Assembly: GCA_002421005.1 (NCBI GenBank)
Contig: DIJC01000026.1
Span: 32,899-96,898, forward strand
DNA: 64,000 nt
Origin: Enterobacteriaceae bacterium UBA5654
GTDB taxonomy: Bacteria; Pseudomonadota; Gammaproteobacteria; Enterobacterales; Enterobacteriaceae
Direction of reading: 5' to 3'
Position numbers and translations under genes: made by a program. Under the pieces are notes generated by a model that saw only the letters and a program-made list of their open reading frames with translations, was not told where the DNA came from and did not search any database. Position 1 is the first letter of the stretch. The number at the start of each line of letters is the position of its first letter. Positions 16,407 through 24,593 of this stretch are shown here, in pieces.

Positions 16407-17710
16407 GCGCGACGCTGACGATTGATATTGCTGATGATCTGATTGACCAGCCGCGCCGGATCGCAGCGCACGGCCTGACGCCCGGCATTGCCCGGCTGAC
16501 CGCCTCGCTGGTCCACCCGGACGGTAGCCGCTGGCAGAGCAGCGCGACGTTTCAGATTGGCGCGGCGGGGACGCTGGACGTCGATGCCGCGCTACCGCTT
16601 TCCGGCGACTGGCAGGAGGCTGAGCCGATGGCCCCGGTGTGGGCGCTGCGCCAGATTTCCCCCCCGCTGGATGACGCGCACAGCGACGTCGTGGCCCCGC
16701 GCCACATCGCGCTGCATATTGAGGACAGCGAGGGCAACCAGGCGGACGCGGTGCTGATCCAGCGCCTGCTGGCGGAAGGCGTAACCCGCCGCGAAGTCCG
16801 CGAGCGTGGCCTTTCCGGCACTCTGTTTACGCCTGCCGGTCCCGGCCCCCATCCACTGGTGATCGTGCTGAACGGCTCAGGCGGCGGCACCCCGGAGCAG
16901 CGGGCCGCGCTGCTGGCGGCGCGGGGCTATCACGCGCTGGCGCTGGCGTATTTCAACGCGCCGGGTCGCCCGGAATATATTTCCGATACCCCGCTGGAAT
17001 ATTTCGCCGGGGCGCTGGCCTGGGCGCAGGAGACGCTGCGCCCGCGCGCCGGTTTTATCGCCGTGGCCGGGCATTCACGCGGCGGCGAGCTGGCGCTGCT
17101 GCTGGCGGCTACCTTCCCGCACGCGGTGTCGGCGGTCATTGGCTACGTGCCGAGCGCGGTGATCCATGGCACCCTGCGCGCCGGTCGTCCCGATCAGCCG
17201 CGTGATGCCGACGCCTGGACGCTGGGCGGCACGCCGCTGCGCAATATCTGGCAGGGGAATCCTCACGCCGACTGGCACGCTTTTGATTATCCCGCGCGGC
17301 CGGATGTGGATATTCGCCAGGCGCCTGCTTTTGTTAACGTCGAACGCGATGCGCAGAGTCTGGCGGCGGCACGCATTCCGGTTGAGCGCATCGCCGGGCC
17401 GCTGCTGCTGATTTCCGGCACCGACGATGGCTTCTGGCCGTCAACGGCCTACTGTGAGCGTATTGAGCGCGAGCTGCTGGCCCGTCAGCACCGCTGGCCG
17501 GTGGAGCATCTGCGCAATGAGCACAGCGGTCATGCGATTAGCTTTCCTTTTCTGCCGACCACCGATATCGCCAAAGTGCATCCGGTAGCGGGGGTCGTGA
17601 TTGACGGTGGCGGAACGCCAGTGGCGAACGCCCGCGCCAACCGGCAGAGCTGGGCGCGGGTGCTGGCGTTTCTCGCCGCCGCCGTGCAGGCACGGGAGGC
17701 GCAGGGATGA
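16403..17710 (+). CDS. BAAT/acyl-CoA thioester hydrolase family protein
   Basis: A 435-residue two-domain protein. Residues about 1-125 resemble the beta-sandwich of acyl-CoA thioesterases/BAAT, and residues about 135-435 form the alpha/beta hydrolase part. The predicted triad is Ser225 in GHSRG, an Asp at 341 or 342 (GTDDGFW) and His377 (HSGHAI). Ser rather than Cys as nucleophile points to hydrolysis rather than amino-acid conjugation. Being translationally coupled by 4-bp overlaps to a binding-protein gene before it and an ATPase gene after it, it probably acts on the imported compound or its CoA ester. No signal peptide is seen, so it is cytoplasmic. Confidence 0.82.
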   Translation: MSATLTIDIADDLIDQPRRIAAHGLTPGIARLTASLVHPDGSRWQSSATFQIGAAGTLDVDAALPLSGDWQEAEPMAPVWALRQISPPLDDAHSDVVAPRHIALHIEDSEGNQADAVLIQRLLAEGVTRREVRERGLSGTLFTPAGPGPHPLVIVLNGSGGGTPEQRAALLAARGYHALALAYFNAPGRPEYISDTPLEYFAGALAWAQETLRPRAGFIAVAGHSRGGELALLLAATFPHAVSAVIGYVPSAVIHGTLRAGRPDQPRDADAWTLGGTPLRNIWQGNPHADWHAFDYPARPDVDIRQAPAFVNVERDAQSLAAARIPVERIAGPLLLISGTDDGFWPSTAYCERIERELLARQHRWPVEHLRNEHSGHAISFPFLPTTDIAKVHPVAGVVIDGGGTPVANARANRQSWARVLAFLAAAVQAREAQG

Positions 17711-18465
17711 GCGCGGCGCTGACGCTGCGCGGCGTCGGGCTGACCTACGCCACCCGCCGGGGCGAAATTGACGCGCTGTCCGGGGTCGATCTTCAGGTGG
17801 GCGACGGCGAGTTTGTGGCGCTGCTGGGGCCGTCCGGCTGCGGTAAATCGACGGTGCTGAAGCTGGCTGCCGGATTGATGTCGGCGACGACGGGCGAGGT
17901 GTTGCTGGCGGACAAACCGGTGAACGGTCCCGGTCGGCAGGCGGGAGTGGTGTTTCAGAAGCCGAACCTGCTGCCGTGGAAGACGGTGCTGGAGAACGTT
18001 CTGCTGCCTGCCCGCACCCTGCGACTGCCCGCCGCGCCTGCAAAAGCGCGGGCGCTGGAGATGCTGGAGCTGGTCGGGCTGGCGCAGTTCGCTGCCGATT
18101 ACCCGTATGAGCTTTCCGGCGGGATGCAGCAGCGGGTCGGCATCGCCCGGATGCTCCTGCACGATCCGCACCTGCTGCTGATGGACGAGCCGTTTGCCGC
18201 GCTGGATGCGCTTTCCCGCGAAGCCCTGACGCTGGAGCTACAGCGCATCTGGAGCGCACAGCGCAAATCGGTGCTGTTTATTACCCACAGTATTCAGGAA
18301 GCGGTTTTTCTCGCTGACCGGGTGCTGGTGATGTCGCCGGGGCCGGGGCGCATTATTGAAGCGCTGCCGATCCCGCTGGCGCGTCCGCGCACGCCGGAGA
18401 CCCTTGCCGATGCGGATTTTCTCGCCCTGTGCCAGCATTTACGGAGGTATTTCAGCCATGCGTAG
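17707..18465 (+). CDS. ABC transporter ATP-binding protein (NitT/TauT type), system 2
   Basis: A 252-residue ATPase with Walker A GPSGCGKST, Q-loop VVFQKPNLLPW, signature LSGGMQQRVGIARML, Walker B LLLMDEPFAALD and H-loop LFITHSIQEAV. All catalytic motifs are intact. It resembles SsuB/TauB/nitrate-type ATPases. It overlaps the hydrolase by 4 bp and the permease by 8 bp, so the four genes are one transcription unit. Confidence 0.9.
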   Translation: MSAALTLRGVGLTYATRRGEIDALSGVDLQVGDGEFVALLGPSGCGKSTVLKLAAGLMSATTGEVLLADKPVNGPGRQAGVVFQKPNLLPWKTVLENVLLPARTLRLPAAPAKARALEMLELVGLAQFAADYPYELSGGMQQRVGIARMLLHDPHLLLMDEPFAALDALSREALTLELQRIWSAQRKSVLFITHSIQEAVFLADRVLVMSPGPGRIIEALPIPLARPRTPETLADADFLALCQHLRRYFSHA

Positions 18466-19222
18466 AGTCCTGCCGATCGTTTACCCGTTGATAAGCCTCG
18501 CGGTGCTGCTGCTGATTTGGGATCTGAGCGTGCGCTTTTTCGCCATTCCCGATTATCTCCTGCCCTCACCTGCGGCGGTGGGCCACGCGCTGGCGAATGG
18601 TTTTCGCGACGGCAGCCTGTGGCCGCACATCGCCACCACGCTTGGCGAAACGCTAAGCGGCTACCTGATCGGCAGCCTGCTGGCAATTGTGTTCGGCGTG
18701 GTGCTGGCCGAGTCGCAAACCTTCGAGCGTTTTGTTTATCCGCTGCTGGTGGCGCTACAGGCGACGCCTAAGGTGGCGCTGGGGCCGATTATTCTGGTGT
18801 GGTTCGGCTTCGGCATCCTGTCGAAAATCGTGCTGGTGACGCTGGTCTGTTTTTTCCCGCTGTTCGTGAATACCGTTAACGGCATCCGCCGTACCGATGC
18901 GGAACTGCTGGATGCCTGCCGGGCGTTTTCCGCCTCGCGCACCTTTCTGCTGTTTCACGTTAAGCTGCCCTCGGCGGCCGGGGAGATTTTCGCCGGACTG
19001 CAAATTGGCGTGGCGCTGGCGTTGATTGGCGCGGTGGTGGCAGAGTTTTTATCGGCGCAAAGCGGGCTGGGGTATCTCATCGCGTCCAGTTCGGTCAGCA
19101 TGAGCGTGGCGACGATGTTCGCGGGGGTGGTTCTGCTGGCGCTGATTGGCTTATGCGGCGCGCAAACGGTGCGCTGGCTACAGCGGCGGGTGGTGTTCTG
19201 GGAGAATAAAACCCGGCAATGA
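18458..19222 (+). CDS. ABC transporter permease (NitT/TauT type), system 2
   Basis: A 254-residue inner-membrane protein starting at ATG 18458 (MRRVLPIVYPLISLAVLLL), inside the end of the ATPase gene; the start is supported by GGAGG at 18442-18446. It has about six hydrophobic segments and the coupling loop TDAELLDACRAFSASRTFLLFHVKLPSAAGEIFAGLQIG. It completes the second importer. Confidence 0.87.
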   Translation: MRRVLPIVYPLISLAVLLLIWDLSVRFFAIPDYLLPSPAAVGHALANGFRDGSLWPHIATTLGETLSGYLIGSLLAIVFGVVLAESQTFERFVYPLLVALQATPKVALGPIILVWFGFGILSKIVLVTLVCFFPLFVNTVNGIRRTDAELLDACRAFSASRTFLLFHVKLPSAAGEIFAGLQIGVALALIGAVVAEFLSAQSGLGYLIASSSVSMSVATMFAGVVLLALIGLCGAQTVRWLQRRVVFWENKTRQ

Positions 19223-19240
19223 GAGTGAGCTGAAAGCGAC

Positions 19241-19277
19241 ATTTTGTGGCGTGAATATGTCTGCTGCGCCGCAAAAT
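19241..19277 (+). terminator. Inverted repeat after the second ABC operon
   Basis: ATTTTGTGGCG (19241-19251) pairs with CGCCGCAAAAT (19267-19277), one G-T wobble in 11 bp, with a 15-nt loop and only a weak T-rich run after it. It could be a weak terminator of the upstream operon or a control element in front of treA. Confidence 0.35.
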
Positions 19278-19372
19278 GCCACTTTCTTTACGCGCGTCTG
19301 GCGATATTCGTCTAAGGTTTTCAGAAGGTTGATTGCAGCGGATCCGCTGATTGCCTGAAAGGAGAATAACCG

Positions 19373-21058
19373 ATGACCACCCCTGCTTTGCGCCGTCCTT
19401 CCACGCTGGCGCTGAAGATCGCCCTGAGCGGCATTCTGTTTGCCGCCGCTTCCGCCCTGGCGGATGACGCCGTTAAACAGCCGCAGCCGCCTGATGTCCT
19501 GCTGGGGCCGCTGTTTACCGACGTGCAAAGTGCCAAACTTTTTCCCGATCAAAAAACGTTTGCCGATGCGGTGCCGAAAGGCGATCCGCTGATGATCCTC
19601 GCCGATTACCGCATGCAGCGCAGCCAGCGCGGGTTCGACCTGCGCCATTTTATCGACGTTAATTTTACTCTGCCCGGCGAAGGTGAAAAGTATGTGCCGC
19701 CCGCCGGACAAAGCCTGCGCGAACATATTGACGGCCTGTGGCCGGTGCTGACCCGCACCACTGACCACGCGGCGAAGTGGGATTCGCTGCTGCCGCTGCC
19801 GAAGTCTTACGTGGTGCCCGGCGGACGTTTTCGTGAGATCTACTACTGGGACAGCTACTTCACCATGCTGGGGCTGGCGGAAAGCGGACACTGGGATAAG
19901 ATCGAAGATATGGTCGCCAACTTCGGCTATGAGATCGACACCTGGGGCCATATTCCTAACGGCAACCGCAGCTATTATCTCAGCCGTTCGCAGCCGCCTT
20001 TCTTCGCTTTTATGGTTGAACTGCTCGCCGACCACCAGGGCGATGAGGTGTTGAAAACGTATCTGCCGCAGCTTGAGAAAGAGCATAACTACTGGATGGA
20101 AGGCGCGGATGCGCTGACCGCCGGGCAGAGCAACAAACGCGTGGTGAAGCTGGATGACGGGGCGATCCTCAACCGTTACTGGGACGAGCGCGATGCGCCG
20201 CGCACCGAATCCTGGCTTGACGATGTGACCACCGCCAAAAATACCCCCAGTCGCCCGGCCACCGAGGTGTATCGCGATTTACGCGCCGGGGCCGCCTCCG
20301 GCTGGGATTTCAGCTCGCGCTGGATGGACGATCCCAACCAGCTTGGCACTCTGCGTACCACCAGCATTGTGCCGGTCGATTTGAACGCCCTGCTGTTCAA
20401 AATGGAGAAAGTGCTGGCTCGCGCCAGTAAAGCGGCGGGCGATACGGCGAAAGCCAGCCAGTATGACGCCCAGGCCAGCGCGCGTCAGCAGGCGATGGAG
20501 CACTGGCTGTGGAATGACAAAGACGGCTGGTACGCGGATTACGATCTGAAAACGAAGCAAGTACGTCATCAACTGACAGCGGCGGCGCTGTTCCCGCTGT
20601 ACGTTAACGCGGCGGCGAAGGATCGGGCAGATAAAGTCGCTGCCGCCACCGCCTCGCACCTGCTGCAACCGGGCGGTCTTGCCACTACAACCGTGAAAAG
20701 CGGTCAGCAGTGGGATGCGCCCAACGGCTGGGCACCGCTGCAATGGGTTGCCACCGCCGGGCTGCAAAATTACGGTCATGATAAAGTGGCGATGGACGTG
20801 ACCTGGCGCTTCCTGACCAACGTTCAGCATACTTATGACCGCGAGAAAAAGCTGGTTGAGAAATACGATGTCAGCTCTACCGGGACCGGCGGTGGCGGCG
20901 GTGAATATCCGTTGCAGGACGGTTTCGGCTGGACTAACGGCGTAACGCTGAAGATGCTGGATCTGGTCTGTCCGAAGGAAAAACCCTGCGATAACGTCCC
21001 CGCTTCCCGTCCGCAGGCGGCTAACGACGATGCGGTAGCGCAAAAACAGGCGCAGTAA
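19373..21058 (+). CDS. treA: Periplasmic trehalase
   Basis: A 561-residue glycoside hydrolase family 37 enzyme that splits trehalose into two glucose molecules in the periplasm. A signal peptide covers about residues 1-30 (cut after ALA). The first GH37 signature is at 149-162 (PGGRFREIYYWDSY), the second is QWDAPNGWAP, the catalytic acid region is SSRWMDDP, and the Gly-rich GEYPLQDGFGWTNG with the catalytic base is near the C-terminus. Length matches E. coli TreA (565). It retains its conserved place near ymgE and ycgR, but its other neighbour is the ABC operon instead of the E. coli dha genes. Confidence 0.96.
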   Translation: MTTPALRRPSTLALKIALSGILFAAASALADDAVKQPQPPDVLLGPLFTDVQSAKLFPDQKTFADAVPKGDPLMILADYRMQRSQRGFDLRHFIDVNFTLPGEGEKYVPPAGQSLREHIDGLWPVLTRTTDHAAKWDSLLPLPKSYVVPGGRFREIYYWDSYFTMLGLAESGHWDKIEDMVANFGYEIDTWGHIPNGNRSYYLSRSQPPFFAFMVELLADHQGDEVLKTYLPQLEKEHNYWMEGADALTAGQSNKRVVKLDDGAILNRYWDERDAPRTESWLDDVTTAKNTPSRPATEVYRDLRAGAASGWDFSSRWMDDPNQLGTLRTTSIVPVDLNALLFKMEKVLARASKAAGDTAKASQYDAQASARQQAMEHWLWNDKDGWYADYDLKTKQVRHQLTAAALFPLYVNAAAKDRADKVAAATASHLLQPGGLATTTVKSGQQWDAPNGWAPLQWVATAGLQNYGHDKVAMDVTWRFLTNVQHTYDREKKLVEKYDVSSTGTGGGGGEYPLQDGFGWTNGVTLKMLDLVCPKEKPCDNVPASRPQAANDDAVAQKQAQ

Positions 21059-21070
21059 ACCCGCTGACCT

Positions 21071-21088
21071 GCTACCAGATTTGGTAGC
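21071..21088 (+). terminator. Hairpin after treA
   Basis: GCTACCA and TGGTAGC form a perfect 7-bp stem with a GATT loop just past the treA stop. There is no T-run behind it, so terminator function is only possible. Confidence 0.35.
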
Positions 21089-21199
21089 CGGTCTAACCTC
21101 TGGTATCAAAAATTCCCTTTGCTGACGTGGCATTAGCGCTTATCTCCCCTGATTTTGCAGGCGTTTTGCTCTGTAAAAAGACTTGTGTCACGGAATGCT

Positions 21200-21218
21200 A
21201 ACAATAATAATTCTCATT
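21200..21218 (+). promoter_or_regulatory. Fur box candidate before the TonB receptor
   Basis: AACAATAATAATTCTCATT matches the 19-bp Fur consensus at about 12 of 19 positions and lies 38 bp upstream of the receptor start codon. Iron repression of a siderophore receptor is expected, which supports the assignment. Confidence 0.6.
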
Positions 21219-21255
21219 TGTTTCTCCTTCTTTTCAGCAAAATTCGGAATTTGTG

Positions 21256-23376
21256 ATGACCTCAAAACGTATAATCAAGCGCTCGTCGCTCGCCTGCGCG
21301 CTGGCCCTGGCGTTTCCTGCCCTCGCGCTGGCAGAAGAAACCGTAGTGGTGACGGCGGCGCCGACGGAGTCTGCGCAGGCTCCCACCAAAGGCTATACCG
21401 CCAAAACCTCAAGCGGGGCGACCAAAAGCGATCGGCCGCTGATCGCCACCGCCCAGTCGGTATCGGTAGTCACGCGTCAGCAGATTGACGATCAGGGCGC
21501 GAATACCATCAGCCAGGCGCTGAACTACACGCCGGGGGTGTATTCAAACTTCGGCGGCGGCGCAACCCGGTTTGATACCGTTTCGCTGCGCGGCTTCCAC
21601 GGCGGCGACGTTGATAACCTGTTCCTCGACGGAATGCGCCTGATGAGCGATGGCGGCAGCCATAACGTCATTCAGATCGATCCGTGGTTTGTTGAGCGCG
21701 TGGACGTGGTGAAAGGCCCGTCGTCGGCGCTGTACGGGCAAAGCGTGCCGGGCGGGCTGGTTAATTTAACCTCGAAGCGTCCGCTGTTTACGCCGGAAGG
21801 CCATTTCCGCCTCGGCGGGGGGACGCAAAATACCAAAAGCGGCGCGTTTGATTATACCGATGCCATTAACGACCAGTGGGCTTACCGGATCATCGGCATG
21901 ACCCGCACCAGCGACACCCAGTACGATCATACCCGCGAAGAGCGCTACGCCATCTCCCCTTCTCTGCTCTGGCAGCCGGATTCCGATACCAGCCTGCTGC
22001 TGCGGGCCTATCTGCAAAAAGATCCTTCCGGCGGTTACCACGGCTCGCTGCCGCTGGACGGCACCCGCTACGCGCACAACGGGCGCAAGCTGTCGAATGA
22101 AACCAACGAAGGCGATCCGGGCGACGGCTATAAGCGCCGGGAGCAAATTTACAGCGTGGAGTTCGATCATCAGTTTGATGATGTCTGGTCTGTGCATTCC
22201 AGCGGCAGCTACACCCACTCCAACGTGTCGCTGGATCAGGTATATCAGGTCGGCTGGATTGACGGCAGCGACGAGCTGTCGCGTGGCTACAGCGGCTCGC
22301 GCGGATCGCTGGATGCATGGTCCACCGATAACCGGTTGCAGGCCGATTTCAGCACCGGCGAAGTGGCGCATACTCTGACGTTTGGCGGGGAATACCATCG
22401 CTTCCGTAACGATTTGTGGACCGGCGCGGGCAGTGCCGCTGCGCTCAATCCGTACACCGGCTACACCGCGCAGACCGGGCATGTGGTGACTTACCGCGAT
22501 GACAATAATCGTCGCTACTACCAGACCGGAGCCTATTTGCAGGATGAGATGGTGTGGAACCGCTGGCATCTGGATGTCTCCGGGCGCTTTGATCGCATCG
22601 TCTCCGAACAGGTCAGCGACACCTTCAATACGTCTAATCGCCGTTCGGACGATCACGTCAGCACCCGCGCCTCGCTGCTCTACGCCTTTGAAAACGGTCT
22701 GTCGCCCTATATCAGCTACAGCGAAGCCATCACCCCGGCGACGCTTGCCGGTAGCGACGGCACCCTGCTGAAGCCGACCACCGCCGAGCAGTATGAGGCC
22801 GGGCTGAAGTTCCAGCCGCCGGGCACCGCCGATCTCTATAGCGTGGCGATTTACGATTTAACCCAGAAAGACGTGGCGACGCGCGATATTAATATTGCCA
22901 CCGCCACCTTTATTCCGGCGGGCAAAGTGCATTCACAGGGCGTCGAGCTGGAAGCGCGTAATCAGATAACTCCGGCACTGAGCACCATCGCCGCGTATAC
23001 CTGGAACCGTTTGCGCTTCCAGGATTCGCTGGACGGCAATGACGGTAATACCCCGCAGCTCACGCCGGATCAAATGGCGTCGTTCTGGGCGCACTATCAG
23101 TTTGCGGGCGGTATCAGCGTGGGAACGGGTATCCGCTACATCGGCAAGCAGTGGGCTGACGATCGTAATACCGAGCGCCTGCCGTCGACGACCCTGCTGG
23201 ATGCTTCCGTGCGTGCCGATCTGGGCGCGTGGACGCCATCGCTGAAAGGGGCGTTTGTGCAGGTGAATGCCAATAATCTGACCGACCGCGACTATGTGGC
23301 GGGCTGCTACGGAACGGGGAACTGTTACTGGGGAGCAGAAAGAAGTGTGATGGCAACGGTGGGTTACGACTTCTGA
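21256..23376 (+). CDS. TonB-dependent siderophore receptor (FhuA/FoxA type)
   Basis: A 706-residue outer-membrane receptor. The signal peptide ends at ALALA (residue ~26), the TonB box ETVVVTA follows at once, then a plug domain (SVSVVTRQQIDDQGANTISQ; VERVDVVKGPSSALYGQSVPGGLVNL) to about residue 190 and a beta-barrel ending in the terminal aromatic GYDF. The plug and barrel resemble hydroxamate receptors such as ferrioxamine or ferrichrome receptors; the exact siderophore is not certain. ATG 21256 is preferred over the GTG one codon earlier. It stands alone, without siderophore synthesis or ABC genes beside it. Confidence 0.88.
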   Translation: MTSKRIIKRSSLACALALAFPALALAEETVVVTAAPTESAQAPTKGYTAKTSSGATKSDRPLIATAQSVSVVTRQQIDDQGANTISQALNYTPGVYSNFGGGATRFDTVSLRGFHGGDVDNLFLDGMRLMSDGGSHNVIQIDPWFVERVDVVKGPSSALYGQSVPGGLVNLTSKRPLFTPEGHFRLGGGTQNTKSGAFDYTDAINDQWAYRIIGMTRTSDTQYDHTREERYAISPSLLWQPDSDTSLLLRAYLQKDPSGGYHGSLPLDGTRYAHNGRKLSNETNEGDPGDGYKRREQIYSVEFDHQFDDVWSVHSSGSYTHSNVSLDQVYQVGWIDGSDELSRGYSGSRGSLDAWSTDNRLQADFSTGEVAHTLTFGGEYHRFRNDLWTGAGSAAALNPYTGYTAQTGHVVTYRDDNNRRYYQTGAYLQDEMVWNRWHLDVSGRFDRIVSEQVSDTFNTSNRRSDDHVSTRASLLYAFENGLSPYISYSEAITPATLAGSDGTLLKPTTAEQYEAGLKFQPPGTADLYSVAIYDLTQKDVATRDINIATATFIPAGKVHSQGVELEARNQITPALSTIAAYTWNRLRFQDSLDGNDGNTPQLTPDQMASFWAHYQFAGGISVGTGIRYIGKQWADDRNTERLPSTTLLDASVRADLGAWTPSLKGAFVQVNANNLTDRDYVAGCYGTGNCYWGAERSVMATVGYDF

Positions 23377-23383
23377 TGAAGGT

Positions 23384-23407
23384 ACCGGGCAGCGTGCGCT
23401 GCCCGGT
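23384..23407. terminator. Bidirectional terminator hairpin
   Basis: ACCGGGCAGC, loop GTGC, GCTGCCCGGT: a perfect 10-bp stem in the 36-bp gap between the convergent receptor and ymgE genes. It can end both transcripts; T-tracts are weak. Confidence 0.65.
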
Positions 23408-23412
23408 CTGTG

Positions 23413-23664
23413 TTACCTGCGAACCATGCGGTAGATGAGCAGCACGACAATGGCTCCGACGACCGCGACCAGGAAGCTTGGCAGATTAAAGCCGCTTACC
23501 GGACCGCCGATACCGAACAGCGTACTCAGCCAGCCACCCACGACCGCACCGATGATACCCAGAATACAGGTGACGATGAAACCACCCCCGTCGCGTCCCG
23601 GCATAATCAGTTTGGCAATAATACCCGCAATTAACCCAAATACGATCCAGGCAATAATACCCAT
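23413..23664 (-). CDS. ymgE: GlsB/YeaQ/YmgE-family membrane protein
   Basis: An 83-residue, very hydrophobic and Gly-rich inner-membrane protein with three predicted membrane helices (IIAWIVFGLIAGIIAKLI; FIVTCILGIIGAVVGGWL; LVAVVGAIVVLLIYRM). It matches the transglycosylase-associated/YeaQ/YmgE family, which is stress-linked in enterobacteria but has no defined activity. ATG 23664 gives the family's usual start MGIIAWI and is preceded by GGAGG. Position between treA and ycgR matches E. coli ymgE. Confidence 0.88.
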   Translation of the reverse strand: MGIIAWIVFGLIAGIIAKLIMPGRDGGGFIVTCILGIIGAVVGGWLSTLFGIGGPVSGFNLPSFLVAVVGAIVVLLIYRMVRR

Positions 23665-23800
23665 CTGTCCATCCTCCTGTAAGTGACACAAAAAGCAGGT
23701 GTTGTTTCCCTGCGCTAACGTTTCAAGTATAGGGCGATCCTGATAATTGTGCGTCCAGGGAGAAAATTTTTCTCACTGGCAAAATAGTTGATTGCTGCTA

Positions 23801-23827
23801 TGAAGTTCTGCGCCAGCCCGCCGATAC
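23801..23827 (+). promoter_or_regulatory. Sigma-28 (FliA) promoter of ycgR
   Basis: TGAAGTTC (23801-23808), an 11-bp spacer and GCCGATAC (23820-23827) nearly match the flagellar consensus TAAAGTTT-N11-GCCGATAA. It lies 34 bp upstream of the ycgR start. In E. coli ycgR is a class 3 flagellar gene, so the match agrees with known regulation. Confidence 0.85.
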
Positions 23828-23861
23828 TTCAGCGAAGGATTGTCATGAGGGAGCCATCGGC

Positions 23862-24593
23862 GTGAGTCATTACAGTGAACAGTTTCTGAAACAAAATCCG
23901 CTGGCCGTTCTGGGCGTGCTGCGCGATCTGCATAAACAGCAGATCCCCATCCGCGTAAGCTGGGCATCCGGGCAGTTTATCAGTCGTATTCTGGAGGTGA
24001 CGCAGGAGCAACTGATCATTGATTTTGGCAGCCAGGATTATGAGAACAGCGCCGTGCAGCGCGCGCAGAATATCGAAATTACCGCCGAAACCCAGGGCGC
24101 GAAGGTCGAGTTTCATCTTCCGGCGCTGCGCAGCGCCGACTGGCAGCAGCTTCCGGCGTTCGTCACCCCGCTTCCGCCATCGCTGTGGTTTTTGCAGCGC
24201 CGGGAATATTTTCGCATCAGCGCCCCGCTGCATCCGGCCTATTTCTGTCACGCCCGCCTTGCCGATAATAAAAACATGCGGTTTCGCCTGTATGATTTGT
24301 CGCTGGGCGGCATGGGCGCGTTAATGGATGAAGCGCCGCCGGAGAGTTTGCAGCCGGGAGTGCGGCTGTCGCAGATTGAGCTGGATATGGGGGAATGGGG
24401 ACGCTTCCATTTTGACGTTCAGCTGATTGCCATTACTGAGCGTAAAGTGGTGGATGGCAAAAATGAAACGATCAGCACGCCACGCCTGAGCTTTCGCTTT
24501 TTAAACGTCAGCGCGGCGGCCGAACGCCAGCTCCAGCGGATTATTTTTTCGCTGGAGCGGGAAGCGCGCGAGCGCGCCAAAAAAGTGCGCTGA
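23862..24593 (+). CDS. ycgR: Flagellar brake protein, c-di-GMP receptor
   Basis: A 243-residue cytoplasmic protein that binds cyclic di-GMP and slows the flagellar motor. The N-terminal YcgR domain covers about residues 1-110. The PilZ domain follows, with both c-di-GMP motifs intact: R-x3-R (RREYFRIS, near 113) and the DLSLGGMG motif near 146. The start is GTG at 23862, supported by a GAGGGAG ribosome-binding site and by the conserved N-terminus MSHYSEQFLKQNPLAVLG. The stop is immediately followed by the end of the convergent emtA, with no gap. Confidence 0.95.
   Translation: MSHYSEQFLKQNPLAVLGVLRDLHKQQIPIRVSWASGQFISRILEVTQEQLIIDFGSQDYENSAVQRAQNIEITAETQGAKVEFHLPALRSADWQQLPAFVTPLPPSLWFLQRREYFRISAPLHPAYFCHARLADNKNMRFRLYDLSLGGMGALMDEAPPESLQPGVRLSQIELDMGEWGRFHFDVQLIAITERKVVDGKNETISTPRLSFRFLNVSAAAERQLQRIIFSLEREARERAKKVR

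Noticed and set aside
1..19222. Genomic island borders (tRNA, integrase, direct repeats) for the accessory region
   Set aside because: No integrase, tRNA or IS was found, and the left border lies outside the window; base composition looks like that of neighbours.
21183..21488. A plus-strand frame starting before the TonB receptor in another frame
   Set aside because: It overlaps the Fur box and receptor signal peptide and looks like noise.
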